A stretch of DNA of 64,000 nt from Myxococcus stipitatus (lineage in GTDB: Bacteria; Myxococcota; Myxococcia; Myxococcales; Myxococcaceae): assembly GCF_021412625.1 (NCBI RefSeq), contig NZ_JAKCFI010000018.1:1-64000 (forward strand). The letters are read 5' to 3'. The translations under genes were made by a program, and so were the position numbers. The notes below the pieces were generated by a model, which saw only the letters and a program-made list of their open reading frames with translations, was not told where the DNA came from and searched no databases. Below are positions 1 to 8,316 of this stretch, piece after piece (positions within the stretch are counted from its first letter, which is position 1; each line of letters begins with the position of its first letter).

Positions 1-88
1 CCTGACGGGCCAGCGCGGCCGCGCTCACCGCGCCCGGGCCCACCATCCGCTTCACCATCTGCCCCTTGAATGCATCCGTGTACGGCAC
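1..88 (-). CDS. IS3-type transposase orfA, N-terminal fragment running off the window
   Basis: Reading leftwards from a GTG at 88, the frame gives VPYTDAFKGQMVKR and then GPGAVSAAALARQ. This resembles the first helices of the HTH_Tnp domain of IS3-family OrfA proteins, which typically begin with a [KR]YT/PEFKxQxV pattern and continue to an SQPTLSRW recognition helix. That helix would lie beyond the window edge. OrfA binds the terminal inverted repeats of its element. The frame stays open for some distance upstream of 88, so the true start may be earlier. Only about 29 residues are visible. The IS3 assignment rests on this short stretch and could be wrong at family level, but a transposase HTH is the best reading. 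Confidence 0.5.
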   Translation of the reverse strand, partial: MPYTDAFKGQMVKRMVGPGAVSAAALARQ

Positions 89-531
89 TGCTTCCTGCCT
101 GCTCTCGCCCCCAGGGCGTCGTCAGCTAGGCATGTCAGCCGAGGCGACAACTTCCCTGACACAGGGGGAGAGTGTCCGGGCCCACGCCCGCCATGTGCAG
201 AGGGCTTTGATCAATGACGCTGGGACTGCCCATGGCGAGAGCACGGCTGGCCCTGACTCGACCGTCTCCAAGGGGTGGGCACATCGCTGTCCCCTTCCGC
301 CTCTAGGTAACGCCTTCGCGTGTCCTGTTGCCTTCGGCCTCGATTTGGTACCTTCGAAATAGGTGAGCCTTTCTTCGGTAAAGGTTCACCCACAGACTCG
401 GCACGTCGCAGACCCATTCTCTTTGAACAGCAGCGTTGCCGCCGCGCGACGACTACCGTTCTCTCGGCCAGCGAAGGCAACTTGCTGAGGCCGAGTTCGT
501 CCGGCACGGGTGCACCGATGTCCCCGAAAGC
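89..531. other. Gene-poor stretch between the transposase fragment and element copy A
   Basis: No convincing gene was found on either strand. The open frames here have codon use unlike the neighbouring genes and no recognisable motif. The only structure I see is the inverted repeat at 362-390. The stretch probably contains the upstream end of the IS3-type element and the far side of the break in the rluA-like gene, but I cannot place either boundary. The missing 3' half of the rluA-like gene is not here. Confidence 0.5.
362..390. repeat. Imperfect inverted repeat (8-base arms)
   Basis: GGTGAGCC (362-369) is followed after 13 bases by GGTTCACC (383-390). The arms pair with one G-T type mismatch. 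No T-run follows on either strand, so this is not a typical intrinsic terminator. It lies between two transposon-derived sequences and could be an element end or a simple hairpin. Function unknown. Confidence 0.4.
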
Positions 532-805
532 TCCCTCAAGCGGGGGCGGAGCCGGGGCTGGAGGAGGAGAGCCCGGCCCTGGCTGCGACAGGGGAGTCGG
601 CGAAGGAGCGCACGCCGCGATTAGTTGGATTGGGCGGGACTGCTGCTGACCTGCCTGGGTCGCTTGGGCCAGCATGTGCCCCGAGGGGCGGCACGGCCTC
701 TGCTCCGGCCCGGCGCACAGCCCGCGCGTCACCCTCCAGCGGCCCTTCTTGGCCCCTCTGCACCAGCCCGCCGCCCTCAACTGGGCTCCTATCCGTCCTA
801 TACTT
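532..805 (+). mobile_element. IS91-type transposase 3' module, copy A (internally deleted)
   Basis: This 274-base module starts at TCCCTCAAGCGG and ends at CCGTCCTATACTT, the same ends as copies B and C. The transposase frame gives EPGLEEESPALAA and then RTPRL, followed by a 4-base insertion (AGTT) that shifts the frame. It then jumps, after GGACTGCTGC, directly to the 3' flank found in copy B, losing about 245 bases that include the zinc-knuckle region. It sits inside the catalytic domain of the rluA-like gene on the minus strand. No target duplication is visible, as expected for IS91-type rolling-circle elements. It cannot encode transposase. Confidence 0.8.
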
Positions 806-1338
806 TCGGGCGGATTGCCGAGGACGAGCGTCCAGTAGCGCTTGTCGACCTGCTTCTCCTGGAACGCGCGCAGCATCCCCGCCGCGGCCGCATCCGTGCG
901 CGCGAAGGCGAGGCAGCCGCTCGTCTCACGGTCCAGCCGGTGCACCACGCCGGGCTGCGCCAGTCCCTCCACGTCGAACGGAGGCCGCTGCGTGGCGAGC
1001 AATCCCACCACGGACGGCATGCGTCCCTCCGGCTCCACGACCAGCCCCGCAGGCTTGTCCACGATGACGAGGGCCGCGTCGTCATGGAGCACCGGCAGCG
1101 TGGGCCCCTGGATGGAAGCAGCGGGCGCGGCGCGAGGCTCCGGCCGCTCGATTTCGATTTCCTCTCCGCCCCACAGCTTGCGCGTGGGCTGGCACTTCTT
1201 GCCCCGGATGCGCACCGCGCCCGAGTCGATGAGCGCCCGCACTTGCTCCGGCGTGAAGCCCGGCACGTGCTTCGTGAGGAAACGGTCGAGCCGCTCGCCG
1301 GCGGCCTCGCGGGGGACCTGGACCTTCTGCTGCGCCAT
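806..1338 (-). pseudogene. RluA-type pseudouridine synthase, 3' half lost to element A
   Basis: The product would isomerise uridine to pseudouridine in 23S rRNA or tRNA. It starts at ATG 1338 with an S4 RNA-binding domain (about residues 10-65, with GERLDRFL and GAVRI). The catalytic domain follows with DKPAGLVV and the family signature HRLDRETSG, whose Asp is the catalytic residue. The protein then runs to RYWTLVLGNPPE and stops resembling the family exactly where copy A begins. Intact relatives have roughly 100 more residues. The minus frame stays open through copy A and on to about position 211, so a chimera could be translated, but it lacks the C-terminal half of the active site. I regard it as non-functional. 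An intact paralogue elsewhere is likely. Confidence 0.85.
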
Positions 1339-1404
1339 GTCCCTCCGTCTCCCAATGTGCGCGGCGAGTCAATGTCGGCGCGCCTTCTCCATCTCCAGGC
1401 GTCC

Positions 1405-1582
1405 AACGAGGCACGGTGCAGGGCGCATGAAGCCCCCCTTCGTCTTCGCTACCACCGCCATGCTCTTGGCATTGCTGGCCGTCCAGCCAGGCGAACGAGG
1501 TCCGGTGCGAGGCGCATGAAGTACCCCTTCGTCTTCACCACCGCCGCCGTGCTCTTGGCGTTCCTGGCCATCCAGCTCGGAG
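1405..1582 (+). repeat. 89-base imperfect tandem duplication of a gene start
   Basis: Bases 1405-1493 and 1494-1582 are tandem copies differing at about 13 positions (roughly 84% identical by eye). Each copy carries AACGAGG, a GGTGC segment, GGCGC and then ATGAAG with the first hydrophobic codons of the phosphatase gene. The unit length is not a multiple of three, so the upstream copy encodes a separate short peptide instead of extending the protein. Confidence 0.85.
1427..1519 (+). CDS. 30-codon leader ORF made by the duplication, overlapping the phosphatase start
   Basis: The ATG at 1427 opens a frame for MKPPFVFATTAMLLALLAV followed by QPGERGPVRGA. Its TGA stop (1517-1519) overlaps the ATG of the next gene in an ATGA junction. 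The first 19 residues mirror the first transmembrane segment of the phosphatase (MKYPFVFTTAAVLLAFLAI). Such an overlap normally gives translational coupling by a terminating ribosome. The ORF arises directly from the 89-base tandem duplication. It may be a fossil, a coupling leader or a small hydrophobic peptide. The ribosome binding sites of both starts are weak. Confidence 0.45.
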   Translation: MKPPFVFATTAMLLALLAVQPGERGPVRGA

Positions 1583-2202
1583 GCGGGTGGTGGTTCCTGC
1601 TCTGGCCCGCGATGAGCTTCGCGGACGTTGCGCTTGCCTACGCGGGTGTGGGGCCTCGTATGTACGGGAAGCAACCGGATGGACGGATGCATCCGGTGGC
1701 GGTGCTCGTGCTCCTGCCGTGGTTGCTCCTGACGTGGGGCACCTGGAACCTCGCGCGAAAGCTCTCGCGCGAGCCGCCCCACGCGGAGGTGGTGCCGGGC
1801 TTCTTCGTCGGACGCCGCCTCCTGTCCGGCGAATTGCCACCCGGCATCGCCACCGTGCTGGACCTGACCTCCGAATTCATTGAACCGCACGGAGTCCGCA
1901 CAGCCTGCCGCTACGTGTCCCTGCCCGTGCTCGACGCCTCGACGCTGCCGGTGGACCGCGTGGTGCCTGTGCTCCGAGACTTGGCCACACTGCCAGGGCC
2001 CCTCTACATCCACTGCGCCCAGGGCCACGGACGCACGGGAATGATGGCCGCCGCGCTCCTCGTCGCCCGGGGTCAGGCCCATGATGCGCGTTCGGCACTG
2101 GCTCTCATTCAACGCGTGCGTCCGGGCGTCCGCCTCTCACCCGTCCAGGAACGCGCGCTCGAGGAACTGGCCACCGCGCTTCGGCCCGTTGCGAGCCCCT
2201 GA
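1516..2202 (+). CDS. Membrane-anchored dual-specificity protein phosphatase
   Basis: This 228-residue protein has two predicted N-terminal transmembrane segments (about residues 5-40 and 60-75). A cytoplasmic cysteine-phosphatase domain follows. The active-site loop HCAQGHGRTG carries the nucleophile Cys167 and phosphate-binding Arg173 of the CX5R signature. An upstream Asp in LPVLDAST is a candidate general acid. The family dephosphorylates Ser/Thr/Tyr residues or phospholipids. Given the many Ser/Thr kinases typical of myxobacteria, a signalling role is likely, but the substrate is unknown. The start at 1516 is set by the ATGA junction with the leader ORF and by the second copy of the duplicated start region. 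Its stop is only three bases from the stop of the convergent permease gene. Confidence 0.85.
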   Translation: MKYPFVFTTAAVLLAFLAIQLGGGWWFLLWPAMSFADVALAYAGVGPRMYGKQPDGRMHPVAVLVLLPWLLLTWGTWNLARKLSREPPHAEVVPGFFVGRRLLSGELPPGIATVLDLTSEFIEPHGVRTACRYVSLPVLDASTLPVDRVVPVLRDLATLPGPLYIHCAQGHGRTGMMAAALLVARGQAHDARSALALIQRVRPGVRLSPVQERALEELATALRPVASP

Positions 2203-2205
2203 CGC

Positions 2206-4671
2206 CTACTCGCTCCGCAGTGCCACCAACGGGTCCACCCGCGTGGCCCGCCGCGCGGGCAGCCACGTAGCCAAGAGCGTCACGCCCAGAACCAGCAGGG
2301 CGAGACAGACGAAGGTGAGCGGGTCCGTGGCGCTCACGCCGTAGAGCTGGCTCGCCATGCCGCGCGTGGCGGCCCAGGCCACCATGAGGCCCAGCCCCAC
2401 CCCCGCCAACGCCATGCGCATGCCGCTGCCCAACACCAACCGCAGCACGTCCTGAGGCCGCGCGCCCAGCGCCATGCGAATGCCAATCTCCTGCGTCCGC
2501 TGCCGCGCCATGTACGCGATGACGCCGGACAGGCCCACGCCGGCCAGGAGCAGCGCCAGCGCCGCGAACAGCGCCACCAGCGTGGACAGGAAGCGGGGGC
2601 GCGCCATCGCGGAGGCCACGACCTCGTCCATCGTCCGCACCTGGGAGATGGGCAGGTTCGCGTCCAGGGCGGCCACCGCCTCGCGCACGCCGGACACCAG
2701 CCGCGCCGGTGCTCCCTCCGTGCGGGCGGTGAACTGGATGAAGTGGAAGGTCCCCTGGAGCGACGGGACGTAGACCTCGGGCCGCGTCTCCTCGAGCGCC
2801 CCGCCCTGCCGCACGTCCCCCACCACGCCGACGACGGTGCGCCACGGCGCGTCCGCGTCGGAACCCAGGCGGATGCGCTGCCCCAGCGGCTCCTGGCCCG
2901 GCCAGTACTGACGCGCGGTGGACTCGTTGATGAGGACGACGGGCTGCGTGTCCGCGCGGTCCGCGGACGAGACGTCGCGCCCGCGCTTCAGCGGGATGGA
3001 CAGGGTGCGGAAGTAGCCGGGCGTGACGACCTGGAAGCCCACCGAGCGCTCCTCGCCGAGCGCGGGGCGTGGCTGCCCCTCGATGTCCATGACGCGCCAG
3101 ATGTTGTTGCCGGTGAAGGGCAGGTCCGACACCGCGCCCACACTCTTCACGCCGGGCAGCGCCTCCACCTTCTCCTGAAGCCTCATGAAGAGGGCCGCCT
3201 GCCGGGCCTCGTCCGGGTACTCGGCGGCGGGCAGCGACACGCGCCAGGTCATCACGCCCTCGGAGCGGAAGCCCAGGTCCACCGACTGCATGCTCCAGAG
3301 GCTGCGCAACAACAGGCCGGCGCTGATGAGCAGCACCACCGCCAGCGCCACCTCGCCCACCACCAGCGCGCTCCGCGAGCGCTGGCCCGCGCCGGAGAAC
3401 CGGCCGCCCCCGCCCTGCCGGAGCACGCCGTTGAGGTCCGGCCTCGAAGCCTGGAGCGCGGGGACGAGCCCGAACAGGCCCCCCGTGGCCAGCGACGTGA
3501 GCAGCGTGAAGGCCAGCACCCGTCCATCCAGCCCCACCGCGCCGAGCTGGGGCAGCTCCGGCGGCACGAGCGCGAGCAGCGCATCCATGCCCCACAGCGC
3601 CAGCAGCAGGCCGAGCGCTCCCGCCGCCAGCGCGAGCAGCACGCTCTCCGTGAGGAGCTGCCGCACGAGCTGGCTTCGGCGTGCGCCCAGCGCCAGCCGC
3701 ACCGTCAGCTCCTGCCGCCGCGCGGACGCCCGCGCCAGGAAGAGATTGGCGACATTCGCGCACGCAATCACCAGCACCAGCCCCACTGCCGCCAACAGCA
3801 CCCACAGCGCCGCGCGCACGTTGCCCACGAGCTGCTCACGCAGCGGCACCAGGCCGATGCCCGACTTCGTGTTCGACTCCGGGTACTCCTGCTCGAGCCG
3901 GGTGGCGATGGTGCCCATCTCCCGCGCCGCGCCCTCCAGCGTCACCCCGGGCTTCAGCCGCCCCACCACCCGCAGATAGTTGCCCTGCCGCCACGCGCTC
4001 GTGTCCTGTGTGAGGTCCGGCCCGAGCTGGGGGATGTCCCGGTGGACGGCGGGCACGAAGAGCTGCGGAGGCTCGGCGGCCGAGGCATGCGTGGGGACGA
4101 TGGTCGGCCACTCGAAGTGCTCCGGCATGACGCCCACGACTTCGTAGCTCGTGTCGTTGAGGCGCAGCATGCGGCCGAGGATGTGCGGGTCTCCGCCGAA
4201 GCGGCGCTTCCACAGGCGGTGGCCGAGCACCACCGTGTTCGGGGCGCCCGCGCCCTGCGCCGCCGGGTGGAAGGTGGTCCCCAGCGCCGCTGGCGTGCCG
4301 AGCACCTGGAAGAAGTTGGTGGACACGCTGGCGCCACGGACGACCTCGGGGTCGCCGTCGCCCGCGAGGTTGAAGGGCACATTCGAGAAGGCCGCCAGTC
4401 CCTCGAAGGACTCGCTCTGCGCGCGCCAGTCGAGGAAGTTCGCGGGCGACACCGTCTGCCGGGACTGGTTCGGGCTCAGGCCCCACACCATCATCAGCCG
4501 GTCCGGCTGCGCATAGGGCAGCGGCGAGAAGAGCACCGCGTCCGCGACGCTGAAGATGGCCGTGTTGGCGGCGATGCCCAGCGCCAGGGTGAAGAGCGCC
4601 ACGGCGGTGAAGCCGGGATGCTTGGCGAGCATCCTCAGCGCGAGGCGAAGCTCCTGGACGAAATCCCGCAT
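2206..4671 (-). CDS. MacB/FtsX-type ABC permease of the duplicated orphan class (ADOP)
   Basis: The 821-residue product begins MRDFVQELRLALRMLAKHPGF, a start typical of acidobacterial/myxobacterial ADOP permeases. It contains two MacB periplasmic core plus FtsX permease halves. The first half has a transmembrane segment near residue 25 (FTLALGIAANTAIFS). A cluster of three follows around 290-400 (VLLAAVGLVLVIACANVANLF), and a second copy of the arrangement ends near the C-terminus (GVTLLATWLPARRATRVDP). Relatives usually have an ATPase partner for lipoprotein or peptide export or mechanotransmission. None is encoded beside this gene, hence orphan. The frame is intact. It converges on the phosphatase and diverges from the glycosidase at 4838. 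Confidence 0.9.
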   Translation of the reverse strand: MRDFVQELRLALRMLAKHPGFTAVALFTLALGIAANTAIFSVADAVLFSPLPYAQPDRLMMVWGLSPNQSRQTVSPANFLDWRAQSESFEGLAAFSNVPFNLAGDGDPEVVRGASVSTNFFQVLGTPAALGTTFHPAAQGAGAPNTVVLGHRLWKRRFGGDPHILGRMLRLNDTSYEVVGVMPEHFEWPTIVPTHASAAEPPQLFVPAVHRDIPQLGPDLTQDTSAWRQGNYLRVVGRLKPGVTLEGAAREMGTIATRLEQEYPESNTKSGIGLVPLREQLVGNVRAALWVLLAAVGLVLVIACANVANLFLARASARRQELTVRLALGARRSQLVRQLLTESVLLALAAGALGLLLALWGMDALLALVPPELPQLGAVGLDGRVLAFTLLTSLATGGLFGLVPALQASRPDLNGVLRQGGGGRFSGAGQRSRSALVVGEVALAVVLLISAGLLLRSLWSMQSVDLGFRSEGVMTWRVSLPAAEYPDEARQAALFMRLQEKVEALPGVKSVGAVSDLPFTGNNIWRVMDIEGQPRPALGEERSVGFQVVTPGYFRTLSIPLKRGRDVSSADRADTQPVVLINESTARQYWPGQEPLGQRIRLGSDADAPWRTVVGVVGDVRQGGALEETRPEVYVPSLQGTFHFIQFTARTEGAPARLVSGVREAVAALDANLPISQVRTMDEVVASAMARPRFLSTLVALFAALALLLAGVGLSGVIAYMARQRTQEIGIRMALGARPQDVLRLVLGSGMRMALAGVGLGLMVAWAATRGMASQLYGVSATDPLTFVCLALLVLGVTLLATWLPARRATRVDPLVALRSE

Positions 4672-4837
4672 GAACGCTCCGGAGGTGGGGGCGGGACTGG
4701 AATAGCAATGACCGAGCCACCTCTTTCAACACGCCAACCCCTCGGGAATCCACGGGAGGGCTCCGGCCCCATGTCCACCCCTGGGAAGCGGCTTCCCAAT
4801 CCCGGACACGCGGAGGCTCGGGCCTTGCAGTCGGGAC

Positions 4838-5947
4838 ATGAACGCCCTCAGCCGCCTCGCCGCCCTGCTCGTCTGCCTGTCCCTGCCCGCCCTCGCCGAC
4901 CCGTGGGAGACGCTCGCACCCGGGTTGGAGCTGGCGGAGTTCGATGCACACCTGAAGTCCACCGTGGGCGACTCGCGCGTCACCATGGTGCGCGTGGACG
5001 TGGCGCGCCGGCCGGTGCGGCTGTTGAGCGCGCGGGTGGAGGGCCACGCGCCGGAGCCGACGGCGGAGCGGTGGGCGGCGCTGCACGGGCTCATCGCAGT
5101 CACCCATGCGGGCATGTTCCATCCGGGCGGCGGGCCCGTGGGCCTGGCAAGGACGGAGGGGCGCGAGCTCAATGCCTCGCGCCGCAAGGACTACCGCACG
5201 TTCCTGGTGCTGAATCCCCGGGAGAAGGGCCTGCCGCCGGTGCAGCTCCTCGACGCGGGGTGTGACGACGTGGAGTCGCTGCTGCCTCGCTACGGCACGG
5301 TGCTCCAGTCGCTGCGCATGATGGACTGCACGGGGCGCAACACGTGGAAGTCCCAGCCGCGCGAGTGGAGCACCGCGGCGCTCGGCATCGATGGCCAGGG
5401 CCGGCTGCTGATGATGCATGCGCGCTCGCCGTACCGCACGCATGACTTCATCGAGGTGGTCCGCCGGCTGCCCCTGGGCCTGAAGCGGATGATGTACCTG
5501 GAGGGCGGACCCGAAGCCTCGCTGCACGTCGCCGCGCCGGGACGCACCGTGCGCAGGGTGGGCAGCTACGAGACGGGCTTCAACGAGAACGACGACAACA
5601 CCCGCTACTGGGCCCTGCCCAACGTGCTCGGCGTGATGGCTCCCTCAAGCGGGGGCGGAGCCGGGGCTGGAGGAGGAGAGCCCGGCCCTGGCTGCGACAG
5701 GGGAGTCGGCGAAGGAGCGCACGCCGCGATTGGATTGGGCGGGACTGCTGCGCCGGACGTTCGCGCTGGATGTCTTCGCCTCCTCTCGGTGTGGAGGCCG
5801 CAGGAGGGGGCTGGCATACCTGACGGCCCCCGGTGGGGGGCGCGCCATTCTGGAGCACCTGGTATTGCCCTCGCGGCCTGCGAAGCTGGCCCCGGCACAG
5901 GGTCCACCCCAGAGCGCGTGGTGTTGAGCCCCAAGCACCCGCTGTGA
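4838..5947 (+). CDS. Phosphodiester glycosidase (NAGPA/DUF2233) with a foreign C-terminal tail
   Basis: Residues 1-20 are a secretion signal (LLVCLSLPALADP). The rest to about residue 265 is a phosphodiester glycosidase domain of the NAGPA/DUF2233 family. Visible motifs are THAGMFHP, ALGIDGQGRLLMMHARS, MYLEGGPEASL and the usual terminal signature WALPNVLGV. These enzymes cleave phosphodiester or glycosidic bonds in cell-surface polymers, probably in the periplasm here. Family members normally end a few residues after NVLGV. Here element copy B begins six bases later, and translation continues about 105 residues through a non-transposase frame of that element to a TGA at 5945-5947. The catalytic domain looks complete, so activity may survive. 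Whether the tail is tolerated is unknown. Confidence 0.85.
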   Translation: MNALSRLAALLVCLSLPALADPWETLAPGLELAEFDAHLKSTVGDSRVTMVRVDVARRPVRLLSARVEGHAPEPTAERWAALHGLIAVTHAGMFHPGGGPVGLARTEGRELNASRRKDYRTFLVLNPREKGLPPVQLLDAGCDDVESLLPRYGTVLQSLRMMDCTGRNTWKSQPREWSTAALGIDGQGRLLMMHARSPYRTHDFIEVVRRLPLGLKRMMYLEGGPEASLHVAAPGRTVRRVGSYETGFNENDDNTRYWALPNVLGVMAPSSGGGAGAGGGEPGPGCDRGVGEGAHAAIGLGGTAAPDVRAGCLRLLSVWRPQEGAGIPDGPRWGARHSGAPGIALAACEAGPGTGSTPERVVLSPKHPL

Positions 5948-6133
5948 CCTGGAAGCCCACGCCCCTGCGGCCTGCCGCCTGGCTGGGCCGCTTGGGCCGG
6001 CATGTGCCCCGAGGGGCGGCACGGCCTCTGCTCCGGCCCGGCGCACAGCCCCCAGGGCACCCGGCCGCAGCTATCCTCGGCCCCTCTTCACCAGCCCGCC
6101 GCCCTCAACTGGGCTCCTATCCGTCCTATACTT
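5641..6133 (+). mobile_element. IS91-type transposase 3' module, copy B (longest copy)
   Basis: This 493-base copy contains the most of the family. In the transposase frame it reads RLDWAGLLRRTFALDVFA, then SRCGGRRRGLAYLTAPGGG, then AILEHLVLPSRPAKLAP, with a stop at 5925-5927. That is the C-terminal zinc-knuckle and tail of IS91/ISCR-like transposases. Here the first knuckle Cys is replaced by Ser. About 206 bases of non-coding 3' flank follow, ending CCGTCCTATACTT. The left end can fold as a hairpin (GGCTCC near 5638 pairing with GGAGCC about 13 bases later). The copy lies between the 3' ends of the glycosidase and the convergent FAD oxidase gene. Confidence 0.85.
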
Positions 6134-6160
6134 CGAGCAGGGGCTTGGGCGAATGGTGGC

Positions 6161-7609
6161 TTAGTGGCGAAGCGCCGGGCCCTCGCCGGGGCGGATGTTC
6201 TGATTCACGCGGAAAAGATTGTCCGGATCGTACTGCTGCTTGACCGCCACCAGCCGCGCGTAGTTGTCGCGGTACGTGGCCTGTACGCGCTCCTGGCCCT
6301 CGTCCATCATGAAGTTCACGTAGGCGCCGCCCGCCGAGTAGGGATGCAGGGCGTCCCAGTAGTCCTTGGTCCACTTGGTGATGGCCGCTGCCTTGTCGGG
6401 TGAAGGGTCCACGCCGACGATGACTTCGGACCAGCGCGCGTCCCGGAAGCTGAACGCGGTGTCGCCCGGGGCCACCCGGTGGACCGCTCCGTCAATGGGA
6501 TAGAGGTGCATGGTGGACTGCATCGTCGGCAGGCGCTGGGCGAACGACACGTGCCGCCGGATGGCCTCGTCGCTCAGCTCCCGCACGAAGTCCGCGCGCC
6601 AGTACCACTGGTGGCCCGGCGGGTAGAGCGCGTCGAAGACGCTCTGCAGCGCGGGGAAGGGCATGGCCTGCACGCCGTCCAGCGCGGGGGCCATGGCGCG
6701 CACGGGCGCGAAGAGCGCGTCGGCCTGCTCGGGGGCCCCGGTGTAGCACCACACCACCGCGCACATCTTCTGCAGGTGCAGGTGTGGAGGGAACGGTGGC
6801 GCGGGCGGTACGGTCAGGAAGGCGAAGAAACCGTTGAGCGTCTCGGGCGCGGCGGGGATGAACTCGCGGTACCACTGCATCACCTCCGCCGCGCGCTCCA
6901 GGGGCCAGAGCGTGGGGCCACCCAGGACGGTGTCCACCGGGTGGGCCTGGAAGAGGAAGGAGGTGACGACGCCGAAGTTGCCGCCGCCGCCGCGCACCGC
7001 CCAGAACAGGTCCGGATGTTGTTCCGCGCTCGCGGTGACGAAACGCCCGTCCGCCAGCACCATGTCCACGGCGAGCAGGCTGTCGATGGTGAGGCCGAAG
7101 CGGCGGGTGAGGTGCCCAATGCCGCCACCCAGCGTCAGCCCTCCCACGCCCGTGGTGGAGATGAAGCCCGAAGGAACGGCGAGCCCGAAGGCGTGCGTGG
7201 CGTGGTCCACCTCGCCCCAGACACTGCCTCCCGCGACGCGCACCGTGCCGGACGCGGGGTCGACCCGGACGCCGCGCATGAGCGACAGGTCGGCGACCAG
7301 GCCGCCGTCACAGGTGCCCAGCCCTCCGCCGTTGTGGCCGCCGCCCCGGACCGCGAGGAGGAGGCCCTGCTCTCGTGCGAAGGCCACCGCCGAGAAGACA
7401 TCCGCCACGTCGGCGCATCGGGCAATCAGCGCCGGGCGCTTGTGAATCATGGCGTTGTAGACGCGGCAGTGCTCCTCGTAGTCCGCGTCATCGGGGCGCA
7501 CGAGCCGGCCGCGCAGCCGGGCCCGAAGCTGCTCGACCCGGTCCGGGAGCAGCCCGGGTGGTTGTCCTCCGCCTGTTCGTGAAGGCTCACGCTGTGGATC
7601 CAGGGGCAT
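6161..7609 (-). CDS. FAD-linked oxidase, berberine-bridge-enzyme type
   Basis: The product has about 482 residues. An N-terminal FAD_binding_4 domain includes RGGGHNGGGLGTCDGG, whose His is the expected site of covalent FAD attachment. It continues with GLTLGGGIGHLTRRFGL and AVRGGGGNFGVVTSF. The BBE domain ends with YDPDNLFRVNQNIRP, the classic terminus, so the gene is complete. Family members oxidise sugars, alcohols or natural-product intermediates with O2. No biosynthetic cluster is visible here, so the substrate is open. The start at 7609 is preferred because GGAGGA lies six bases upstream. The stop is 28 bases from the right end of element B, so that insertion did not damage this gene. 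Confidence 0.9.
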   Translation of the reverse strand: MPLDPQREPSRTGGGQPPGLLPDRVEQLRARLRGRLVRPDDADYEEHCRVYNAMIHKRPALIARCADVADVFSAVAFAREQGLLLAVRGGGHNGGGLGTCDGGLVADLSLMRGVRVDPASGTVRVAGGSVWGEVDHATHAFGLAVPSGFISTTGVGGLTLGGGIGHLTRRFGLTIDSLLAVDMVLADGRFVTASAEQHPDLFWAVRGGGGNFGVVTSFLFQAHPVDTVLGGPTLWPLERAAEVMQWYREFIPAAPETLNGFFAFLTVPPAPPFPPHLHLQKMCAVVWCYTGAPEQADALFAPVRAMAPALDGVQAMPFPALQSVFDALYPPGHQWYWRADFVRELSDEAIRRHVSFAQRLPTMQSTMHLYPIDGAVHRVAPGDTAFSFRDARWSEVIVGVDPSPDKAAAITKWTKDYWDALHPYSAGGAYVNFMMDEGQERVQATYRDNYARLVAVKQQYDPDNLFRVNQNIRPGEGPALRH

Positions 7610-7850
7610 GGCTTTCTCCTCCGTGGGGCCACGCATGGAAGGGCCCCTACAGCCAAGCTAGGGACGTCCAGCGGGCGCGGAGGAACGTCCACGGCAGGAG
7701 GCCGGGAGGGGGCGCCCAGGCACGTGGTGACGGATGGGCGAGGACGGGGCGCCTGTCAGGCCCGTTGATGGAGCGGGGGACCGAAGCTTCGTCTGCCAAT
7801 GGCCGGGCCGGCAGAACAGCAGTCACGCCTCCAGGGTGGGGCGCATCCGC

Positions 7851-7930
7851 TCACACCGTGGGCACCGTGCCGCCATCGATGACGTACTCCGTGCCGGCCT
7901 GCCTGGCGAGGCGCTCGGCCAGTGTTGATC
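7851..7930 (-). pseudogene. C-terminal scrap of a short-chain dehydrogenase (SDR)
   Basis: The last visible codons read STLAERLARQAGTEYVIDGG and then TVPTV before a TGA at 7851-7853. G-T/A-E-x-V/I-D-G-G-T near the C-terminus is the hallmark ending of classical SDR oxidoreductases. Nothing upstream belongs to an SDR. Around 7925-7930 the sequence switches to a methyltransferase fragment in another frame. Only about 25 residues remain, so this is a deletion remnant. Confidence 0.6.
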
Positions 7931-8200
7931 CTTCCGGGTCATCAGCTCGTTGAACGCGGCCCAGAGGCAGTAGAGCCCACCGAAGGAGCCGCTGGCATAG
8001 GGCAGCTCCCGCATGTCTCCCACGTCGAAGGCCACCCTGGCGCGCTGCGCTCTCGCGTAGGCCCTGGCTGCGCCTATCAAGTCCGGTGAGATGTCGATTC
8101 CGGTGACCCGGTACCCGCGACCCGCCAGGGGCACGGCGATACGGCCGTAGCCACACCCCACGTCCAGCGAGACTCCGGGGGGAAGGAGTGCGGCCTCTCC
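7925..8200 (-). pseudogene. SAM-dependent methyltransferase core, truncated at both ends
   Basis: The frame reads LLPPGVSLDVGCGYGR, then IAVPLAGRGYRVTGIDIS (motif I and the acidic loop of class I methyltransferases), then VAFDVGDMRELPYASGSF and LYCLWAAFNELMTRKD. This is the central SAM-binding part of a Methyltransf_11/25 domain. Going upstream the frame meets a TAG with no start codon before it. Going downstream it breaks after MTRKDQ and joins the SDR tail. The substrate-binding C-terminal half is missing, so the fragment cannot be active. Both breaks imply deletions joining formerly separate genes. Confidence 0.75.
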
Positions 8201-8316
8201 ACCCTAGAGCGCGTGAAAATCGGAAAACCAGTAATGCGCAGTGGCCGTCCCGCTCCGCGCCATGCGCCGCGCGGAGGGGATTGTGTCCCGTCCGGCTCCC
8301 GGGAGATGAAGCCAGG

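Noticed and set aside
2206-4671. Possible frameshift or domain loss in the orphan permease
   Set aside because: Both permease halves and all expected membrane segments are in one frame of normal length. The missing ATPase is usual for this class.
5641-6133. Copy B as an intact insertion sequence
   Set aside because: Only the C-terminal quarter of the transposase is present, and the first knuckle Cys is changed to Ser, so it cannot transpose on its own.
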